Below are positions 58,793 through 64,000 of a stretch of 64,000 bases of DNA, piece by piece (positions within the stretch are counted from its first letter, which is position 1; each line of letters begins with the position of its first letter). Source of the stretch: Acinetobacter ursingii DSM 16037 = CIP 107286. GTDB taxonomy: Bacteria > Pseudomonadota > Gammaproteobacteria > Pseudomonadales > Moraxellaceae. The stretch lies in contig NZ_KB849717.1 in assembly GCF_000368825.1 (NCBI RefSeq), forward strand, positions 362,726-426,725, read 5' to 3'. The notes under the pieces were generated by a model. That model ran no database searches and was not told where the DNA came from. It was given only the letters and a program-made list of their open reading frames with translations. The position numbers and the translations under genes are program-made.

Positions 58793-59458
58793 TTAGGAGG
58801 CTGGTGTAGCCACTTTAGCGGGCACTCCACTATGAAACCTAAAGACATCATCAGGCGTCAAGATTAGATTTTTCTCCACTTCACGAATATGTTGAATACG
58901 CTGCTGAATATCTTCTTCGGGATTTTTCATTTTAGCCGTGGTCGCGACTTCCATTGCCAAGGCCAAATAATCTTCAAAGTGACGAGATTCAGATTTCAAC
59001 AAATAACGATAGTAGCGCCCAAGCTCATCATCCACCAAAGGTGCCAGTGCATGGAAACGCTCACAAGAGCGCGCTTCTACAAATGCCCCGACGATCATGA
59101 CGTCAATCAATGCTTCAGGCTCATAAGTTCGGATTTCTTTACGTAAACCACCCGCATAACGACCTGCACTCACGGCTTTCCATTCCTGCCCACGTTTTTT
59201 CATAAACTCAAGCACTTGCTCATAGTGCAGCATTTCCTCGCGAACCAGTTGTGCCAATTTGACTTGTAAATCGGTAAAAAAACTGTACCGGAACATCAGA
59301 TTCATGGCCGTGCCTGCGGCTTTTTTTTCACAATTGGCATGATCTTGCATCAACAAATCAAGATGATTGATGGCTTCATCTAACCATGCTTGAGGTGTTT
59401 TGCAGCCTAAAAATGCAATGACTGGCTGCATGAGTTCATCATAGTTGGGATTTGACAT
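58793..59458 (-). CDS. miaE: tRNA-(ms2io6A)-hydroxylase
   Basis: The 221-residue ferritin-like protein carries the di-iron residues in CEKKAAGTAMNLMF, LVREEMLHYEQVLEFM (E-x2-H) and KSESRHFEDYLALA (E-x2-H). It hydroxylates the isopentenyl group of ms2i6A37 in tRNA using O2. ATG at 59458 has AAGAG upstream; a TTG two codons earlier is less likely. It follows pdxJ by about 10 bases, the last gene of the lepB-to-miaE block. Confidence 0.95.
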   Translation of the reverse strand: MSNPNYDELMQPVIAFLGCKTPQAWLDEAINHLDLLMQDHANCEKKAAGTAMNLMFRYSFFTDLQVKLAQLVREEMLHYEQVLEFMKKRGQEWKAVSAGRYAGGLRKEIRTYEPEALIDVMIVGAFVEARSCERFHALAPLVDDELGRYYRYLLKSESRHFEDYLALAMEVATTAKMKNPEEDIQQRIQHIREVEKNLILTPDDVFRFHSGVPAKVATPAS

Positions 59459-59469
59459 GTTCAAAACTC

Positions 59470-60195
59470 TTAGCGTGCAGACTGTATTGCGGCTTTCATT
59501 TGCTGTACCGCTTGCGTCAAACCAACAAAAATACTCTCTGCGATAATGGAATGACCAATATTTAACTCATGAATCTGTGGAATCGCTGCAATCGGCGCAA
59601 CATTTTCAAGATTCAAGCCATGTCCAGCATTAACAATTAAACCCTTATTTGCAGCATACTCTGCGCCCTGAATGATTCGGGCAAGTTCAGCTTGTTGCTC
59701 TTCATCATTGGCAGCATCAGCATAAGCTCCCGTATGTAGTTCGATGGTCGGCGTGCCACAGGCAATCGCGGCATCAATTTGGGCCAAATCAGCATCGATA
59801 AATAAAGAAACTTCACAGCCAATTTCAGCTAAGGCTTGAGTCGCAGCTTTGACTTTTTCAAATTGCCCCACGACATCTAACCCGCCTTCTGTTGTGACTT
59901 CCTGTCGACGTTCAGGCACAAAACACACATGATGAGGTTGAATTTCTTTGGCAAACTCCACCATTTCATCGGTCACAGCCATTTCCAAATTCATATGCGT
60001 TTTTAATAATGGGCGCATACGACGCACATCATCATCTTGGATATGACGTCGATCTTCACGTAAATGCAAGGTAATGCCCTCTGCACCCGCCTGTTCACAG
60101 ACCAACGCTGCCTGAACTGGATCTGGATAAGTCGTGCCTCGTGCCTGTCTTAAGGTCGCAACATGATCAATATTCACACCAAGCAAAGCAGCCAT
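59470..60195 (-). CDS. pdxJ: Pyridoxine 5'-phosphate synthase
   Basis: The 241-residue TIM-barrel enzyme joins deoxyxylulose phosphate and aminoacetone phosphate to make pyridoxine phosphate. It starts [20 protein letters not shown], with [20 protein letters not shown], and ends with the phosphate-binding GHGLNLENV and [16 protein letters not shown]. It lies 21 bases after recO on the same strand, the usual recO-pdxJ order. Confidence 0.98.
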   Translation of the reverse strand: MAALLGVNIDHVATLRQARGTTYPDPVQAALVCEQAGAEGITLHLREDRRHIQDDDVRRMRPLLKTHMNLEMAVTDEMVEFAKEIQPHHVCFVPERRQEVTTEGGLDVVGQFEKVKAATQALAEIGCEVSLFIDADLAQIDAAIACGTPTIELHTGAYADAANDEEQQAELARIIQGAEYAANKGLIVNAGHGLNLENVAPIAAIPQIHELNIGHSIIAESIFVGLTQAVQQMKAAIQSAR

Positions 60196-60216
60196 AGATA
60201 AGTCCTGAAAGAAAAT

Positions 60217-60927
60217 TTAAGAATGTGATTGTGTACTTTGTATCCAAAGCTGACGACTTTTTAAAGGTCGATCACCTAACAAAGAACTAATCATTTGACG
60301 GTATAGTTTACCCAATAATTGTAACTGTTCGGCAGAAAATTCTGCACCTTCTACATAATTCTGCATACAGCAAACCAACTCACCCGAAAGATTTGCAGCA
60401 CTGCGACTCGCAACAGGCAAAAAACCCTCAGTTGCCTGAAATTGATAAGACATCACCTTACTAATTGCTTGCTGATTACAATCTACATAAAAATCGACTG
60501 CATAGCCTAATTCTTGCAATAACGCATGTTCAAACTGACGTAAAATTTGTCTTAAAAATAAAGCAGGTTGAGGATGTGTCGATAAAAGCTGTAATTGCGC
60601 CAGCGTTTTTTGATATTGAAGAAAAGTTTGCGGCATGGCCTCTTCTAAAGGACACAAACGCAACAGGATTTCATTCAAATAAAACCCTGCAAAAAAAGCA
60701 TCACCATGAAAGAAAACAGGATGATTTAAAATTTCAAGTTTAGTGAAATTTTTTAAATCGCCTTTACCTGTCGCTTGTAAGGTAATGGGTTGATATTGTG
60801 GAGGTGGCGTTTGTCTGAGAATACCGTCCATACGACCATATTCTTCAGTAAACAAATGCACGATATGGCTTTTTTCACGATATTTACGATGATGAACTAA
60901 ATAGCCATGAATGACTTCATTACGCAT
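60217..60927 (-). CDS. recO: DNA repair protein RecO
   Basis: The 236-residue protein begins HGYLVHHRKYREKSHIVHLF (OB fold) with GRMDGILRQTP, then a helical domain with FFAGFYLNEILLRLCPLEEA and LRQFEHALLQELGYAVDF. It anneals DNA strands and loads RecA with RecR. The zinc-ribbon cysteines of some RecO are not obvious. It lies between a small lipoprotein gene and pdxJ. Confidence 0.95.
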   Translation of the reverse strand: MRNEVIHGYLVHHRKYREKSHIVHLFTEEYGRMDGILRQTPPPQYQPITLQATGKGDLKNFTKLEILNHPVFFHGDAFFAGFYLNEILLRLCPLEEAMPQTFLQYQKTLAQLQLLSTHPQPALFLRQILRQFEHALLQELGYAVDFYVDCNQQAISKVMSYQFQATEGFLPVASRSAANLSGELVCCMQNYVEGAEFSAEQLQLLGKLYRQMISSLLGDRPLKSRQLWIQSTQSHS

Positions 60928-60935
60928 AAACGAAG

Positions 60936-61133
60936 TTAATCATCCTTTTTTTTCTCATCTTTTTCATCGTCGCCATCTGGAATGGCAGCACCCACAACAG
61001 CTGCTGTCCCTTTTACAACAGCTTTAGTGGTGCCATAAGCAACTTTGACTGGAACAGTCACGACTTTAGTAATACACCCTTGTAGCATCAGTACACAAGC
61101 TAAAGCACCCAAACAACGTATCATGACTGTCAT
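60936..61133 (-). CDS. Small lipoprotein with acidic-basic tail
   Basis: The 65-residue product has a signal peptide with lipobox MLQGC (Cys20) followed by VVTVPVKVAYGTTKAVVKGT and a C-terminal run of Asp, Glu and Lys. This is a recurring short Acinetobacter lipoprotein; no function is known. AGAGAATAAGCA before the ATG at 61133 supports the start. It lies between era and recO, close to both, so is part of the operon. Confidence 0.82.
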   Translation of the reverse strand: MTVMIRCLGALACVLMLQGCITKVVTVPVKVAYGTTKAVVKGTAAVVGAAIPDGDDEKDEKKKDD

Positions 61134-61149
61134 TGCTTATTCTCTTTTT

Positions 61150-62199
61150 TTAAATATCGCTATAGCCTAAACTTTTGAGCGCACGTTCATCATCAGACCA
61201 GCCACCTTTGACTTTCACCCATAGTGTCAGCATGATTTTCTGTTCAAACATTTTTTCCATGTCTGTACGCGCTTCCATACCAATGCGTTTGAGTTTAGCG
61301 CCTTTGTCACCAATCACAATGGCTTTTTGTCCCGCGCGTTCCACAAAAATCGTGGCATCAATATAGGTACAAGCAGGTTTTAATCGACCTGTTTTTTCAC
61401 TGATCGTTTCTTCTTCAGTTTTAAAGGATTCAATTTGTACCGTTAAATCATAAGGCAATTCTTCACCCAACTGACGCATGATTTTTTCACGGATAATCTC
61501 ACTGGCCAGAAAACGCTCAGAACGATCGGTAATTTGATCCATCGAATATAACGGCGGTTGAAATGGCAAATATTTTTCAATCGTGTCACGTAAATGATCC
61601 AAATTTGCACCACGTAATGCAGAAACAGGTACAATTTCAGCAAAGTTCATGAGTTTTGCACGTTCACGAATCAATGGTAAAGCTTCATTCTTATTTTCAA
61701 AGGTATCTAATTTATTGATGACCAAGATCACAGGCATTTCTGCATTTTTCAGCTTTTCCAAAACCAGTTCATCGTTTTGAGTCCACTTTTGCGCATCGAC
61801 TACAAATAAAACCAGATTGACATCACGTAATGCTGAATGCGCTGCACGATTCATCATTTTATTAATCGCACGGACTTCTTTTTTATGCATACCCGGCGTA
61901 TCGACAAAGACCGCCTGTGACTTTTCACGTGAATCAATTCCCACAATTTTATGACGTGTGGTTTGTGGTTTACGTGAAGTAATCGATAGCTTTTGACCCA
62001 ATAAATGGTTCATCAATGTAGATTTACCTACATTTGGTCGCCCAACAATCGCAACAAAACCGCTTCTAAAGTCAGCAGGAATGGTGACACCTTCGTCACT
62101 AAAGAATTGATCAATCAGTTGATTAGCCTGATTTTCATTGTCACGAATTTCAGGATTTTCATTTGAATCTGGATTGACTTGATCAGAATGCATGGACAT
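61150..62199 (-). CDS. era: GTPase Era, ribosome assembly factor
   Basis: The 349-residue protein has the G1 loop [14 protein letters not shown] near residue 52, G2 region TTRHKIVG, G3 [10 protein letters not shown]4 NKLDTF and a C-terminal KH domain with [20 protein letters not shown]. Era binds 16S rRNA 3' end and promotes 30S assembly. The N-terminus is about 45 residues longer than E. coli Era and is acidic and Asn/Asp-rich, as in other Acinetobacter. The ATG is 5 bases after rnc, so translation is coupled. Confidence 0.96.
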   Translation of the reverse strand: MSMHSDQVNPDSNENPEIRDNENQANQLIDQFFSDEGVTIPADFRSGFVAIVGRPNVGKSTLMNHLLGQKLSITSRKPQTTRHKIVGIDSREKSQAVFVDTPGMHKKEVRAINKMMNRAAHSALRDVNLVLFVVDAQKWTQNDELVLEKLKNAEMPVILVINKLDTFENKNEALPLIRERAKLMNFAEIVPVSALRGANLDHLRDTIEKYLPFQPPLYSMDQITDRSERFLASEIIREKIMRQLGEELPYDLTVQIESFKTEEETISEKTGRLKPACTYIDATIFVERAGQKAIVIGDKGAKLKRIGMEARTDMEKMFEQKIMLTLWVKVKGGWSDDERALKSLGYSDI

Positions 62200-62204
62200 G
62201 CAGG

Positions 62205-62897
62205 CTATTGCTCCAATAACTTTAATATTTCTGCCGCCGCTGCCTGTTCGGCAAAACGTCGGCTTGATCCCTCACCTACAATATTGGGTAGCCCCGCTAC
62301 CGAACATTGCACTTTAAAATGCTGATGAGGTGCATCACCTTGAATATCTACAACCTCGTAAACAGGGAGAGGTTTTTTACGTGCTTGTAGATACTCTTGT
62401 AAACGCGATTTAGGATCTTTGAGCTGATCACTTGGCTCGATATGATCCAGATAAGGCGTATACCATTTTAAAACGATACTTTTTAATAACTCTAAATCAC
62501 CACTGTCGACATAAATTGCTCCAATAATCGCCTCTACAGTATCGGCTAATATGGATTCACGGTGATGACCACCCGATTTTAATTCACCTGTGCTTAATAT
62601 TAAACACCGGCTAAGTTTCAAATCGTTTGCAATTTTGCCTAAAGCTTCCTGTCGTACCAGTGTAGCACGCATACGGGTAAGCCGACCCTCATTTTCATGC
62701 GGATAGGTCTGATATAAATAATTGGCAATGATCATGCCAAGTAATGAATCGCCTAAAAACTCCAGACGCTCATAATTATGTTTGTGACTGACAGATCGGT
62801 GTGTTAAAGCAAGCTGAAGTAAATCAGCTTGCTGAAACTGGTAACCAATCCTGCTCGGTAATCGAGGATCACTTAGCTTGGACTGACCTTTGATCAA
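62205..62897 (-). CDS. rnc: Ribonuclease III
   Basis: The 230-residue enzyme has the catalytic signature [20 protein letters not shown] (about residues 40-59) and the second metal residue region [20 protein letters not shown] dsRNA-binding domain follows ([20 protein letters not shown] to [20 protein letters not shown]). It processes rRNA and dsRNA. The only start that gives the expected N-terminus is a TTG at 62897, lying inside the end of the upstream gene (29-base overlap), which suggests translational coupling. Confidence 0.96.
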   Translation of the reverse strand: MIKGQSKLSDPRLPSRIGYQFQQADLLQLALTHRSVSHKHNYERLEFLGDSLLGMIIANYLYQTYPHENEGRLTRMRATLVRQEALGKIANDLKLSRCLILSTGELKSGGHHRESILADTVEAIIGAIYVDSGDLELLKSIVLKWYTPYLDHIEPSDQLKDPKSRLQEYLQARKKPLPVYEVVDIQGDAPHQHFKVQCSVAGLPNIVGEGSSRRFAEQAAAAEILKLLEQ

Positions 62898-63243
62898 AAT
62901 TTTTCTCGAATGTTAGAACTAAATCAATATTTAATAAGAAAGGTTTTCTTATTTCGTACTTCTTGCTGACGTTTAAACCATTGTTTGTGGTCACTTTGGC
63001 AATATCCTTGAAGTGTAAATCACGGATATTGTTCATGTCCAAACGCTGGTCCATTTGCATATCGAATTTGGCAGGTGTGATATCTGAAGCGCTATTTTGG
63101 ATGAGCTCCTCAATTTGACTATCAATCACTCGGTCATCCCAATAAGCTGGCCAGATTGCAACGGCAGCCTTGACTGCCAGTGCAAATAAAATTACCCCAA
63201 ATAAAATGGCTAAATACGAAGCGCCTTGTTGAGACTTACGCAT
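62869..63243 (-). CDS. DUF4845 family membrane protein
   Basis: The 124-residue product starts MRKSQQGASYLAILFGVILF, a pilin-like basic segment plus hydrophobic helix, then ALAVKAAVAIWPAYWDDRVI. The rest is a small mixed domain ending in [15 protein letters not shown]4845 proteins lie between lepB and rnc in many gammaproteobacteria; function is not known. It overlaps rnc by 29 bases and starts 23 bases after lepB. Confidence 0.88.
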   Translation of the reverse strand: MRKSQQGASYLAILFGVILFALAVKAAVAIWPAYWDDRVIDSQIEELIQNSASDITPAKFDMQMDQRLDMNNIRDLHFKDIAKVTTNNGLNVSKKYEIRKPFLLNIDLVLTFEKNFDQRSVQAK

Positions 63244-63266
63244 TTGTAATATTCCTAATCGTGTTT

Positions 63267-64000
63267 TTAGTCAATTTTCCCATTTCGACTGAACGATGGA
63301 ATCTTAAAGCCTGGCTCTTTATGCATCCAGATATAAAAAGCTCGACCTGTTAAGTTTTCCTCAGGAACGAATCCCCAAAAACGGCTATCTGCACTTTGGT
63401 CTCGATTATCGCCCATCGCAAAATAATGCCCTTTTGGAACAGTCACTTCCCAATATAAACCATCTTGATTCGAATATTTACCATTTTCTATATAATTGAT
63501 GAACGGCGCTTGACGAGCAATATTCACCCCTTCAAGTTCACGCATTAGATGGGTGTGAGTTCCCAAGGTTTCTTTGTGATAAATCGAGGTTGGTGTATCC
63601 AAAATATCTTTTTCACGATGAAATTCGGTCGCAACTTTTGGTACTTTTTGACCGTTAATCGTCAACTCACCGTGATCATAGACAATATGATCGCCTGGTA
63701 AACCGACCACACGTTTAATATAACTAATCGTTGGTTGTGGTGGATAACGGAATACAATGACATCACCACGTTCAGGCTCTCCGACATCAATAATTTTCTT
63801 ATTGATGATCGGCAAACGCACACCATAGTCAAATTTGTTAACTAAGATGAAATCACCTGTTTCTAGTGTTGGTACCATCGAATCCGAAGGGATATTAAAT
63901 GGCTCGTACAAAAAAGAGCGCAAAATGAGTACCACCGCCAGCACAGGCCAAAAGTCATATGCCCATGTGATCAGAAAATTTTCATTTTCACGTCCTTTCG
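63267..64000 (-). CDS. lepB: Signal peptidase I (partial, 5' end outside window)
   Basis: The frame is open from the stop at 63267 to the window edge, giving about 244 residues. The catalytic Ser is in PFNIPSDSMVPTLETGDFIL and the general-base Lys in TISYIKRVVGLPGDHIVYD; the later MGDNRDQSADSRFWGFVPEE is box E. A hydrophobic helix (WPVLAVVLILRSFLY) precedes the catalytic domain; the first membrane segment lies outside. It cleaves signal peptides at the outer face of the inner membrane. It heads the lepB-DUF4845-rnc-era-recO-pdxJ operon; lepA is expected just upstream. Confidence 0.95.
   Translation of the reverse strand, partial: KGRENENFLITWAYDFWPVLAVVLILRSFLYEPFNIPSDSMVPTLETGDFILVNKFDYGVRLPIINKKIIDVGEPERGDVIVFRYPPQPTISYIKRVVGLPGDHIVYDHGELTINGQKVPKVATEFHREKDILDTPTSIYHKETLGTHTHLMRELEGVNIARQAPFINYIENGKYSNQDGLYWEVTVPKGHYFAMGDNRDQSADSRFWGFVPEENLTGRAFYIWMHKEPGFKIPSFSRNGKID

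Overview
The window reads as chromosomal DNA of a gammaproteobacterium of the genus Acinetobacter. The DNA is AT-rich, and the proteins closely match Acinetobacter/Moraxellaceae versions as I remember them: an 84-residue CsrA, an Era GTPase with a long N-terminal extension, an Rnc-Era-RecO-PdxJ block, a Vfr/CRP regulator divergent from an OsmC protein, and a HisZ-PurA pair. No phage, complete insertion sequence, CRISPR array, rRNA or tRNA gene was seen. Both ends cut genes: a GNAT acetyltransferase on the left and signal peptidase I (lepB) on the right.

Layout. 1-9 kb: GNAT (partial), OsmC / CRP-Vfr divergent pair, Tas-type aldo-keto reductase, M48 lipoprotein protease, purA, hisZ and an Epd-like dehydrogenase. 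9-14 kb: alaS-lysC-csrA, then rnhB. 14-25 kb: cytochrome b561, an adenine salvage pair (adenine deaminase plus NCS2 permease), a SulP transporter, a TonB-dependent receptor and DctA. 25-32 kb: YbiB/TrpD2-like protein, nadK with a YeaC-like gene, PBP1b with a TPR lipoprotein, a MutT-ThiE fusion, and a 56-codon hemP under a clear Fur box. 32-45 kb: a ygiW-qseB-qseC-like operon, an orphan GspE/PilB ATPase, a GAF-GGDEF diguanylate cyclase, trmO, fpr, two small hydrolase/dioxygenase genes, trhP-yfhL and ahpF. 45-58 kb: a three-gene TelA operon, rnk, glyA, a lipase-like lipoprotein, exoX, a 1.3-kb gene-poor stretch holding a candidate small RNA, gltP, and a frameshifted second lipase-like gene. 58-64 kb: ubiC-ubiA and the lepB-rnc-era-recO-pdxJ-miaE block.

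Genes that fit together. Adenine deaminase and its NCS2 permease form a purine salvage unit. hemP, the TonB receptor and perhaps others belong to an iron (Fur) regulon. trmO, trhP (with its ferredoxin partner yfhL) and miaE are three tRNA-modification genes acting around the anticodon loop. The right-hand block combines RNA processing, ribosome assembly, DNA repair and secretion.

Most notable observations. (1) trhP carries an in-frame TAA right after the conserved CRWE motif, splitting an otherwise intact gene. (2) A lipase-like lipoprotein gene has a frameshift best explained by loss of 5 bp from a GGTAA duplication. (3) Three intergenic copies of a hairpin element share the tail GTTTAAAC-N-ATGA-(N)-GAAAG; one ends in a good terminator and looks like a small RNA. 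(4) A TelA gene is preceded by a diverged TelA-like paralogue and followed by a membrane protein of unknown function. I did not find a clearly new defence or metabolic system; the hairpin family and the TelA operon are the best candidates for something under-described.
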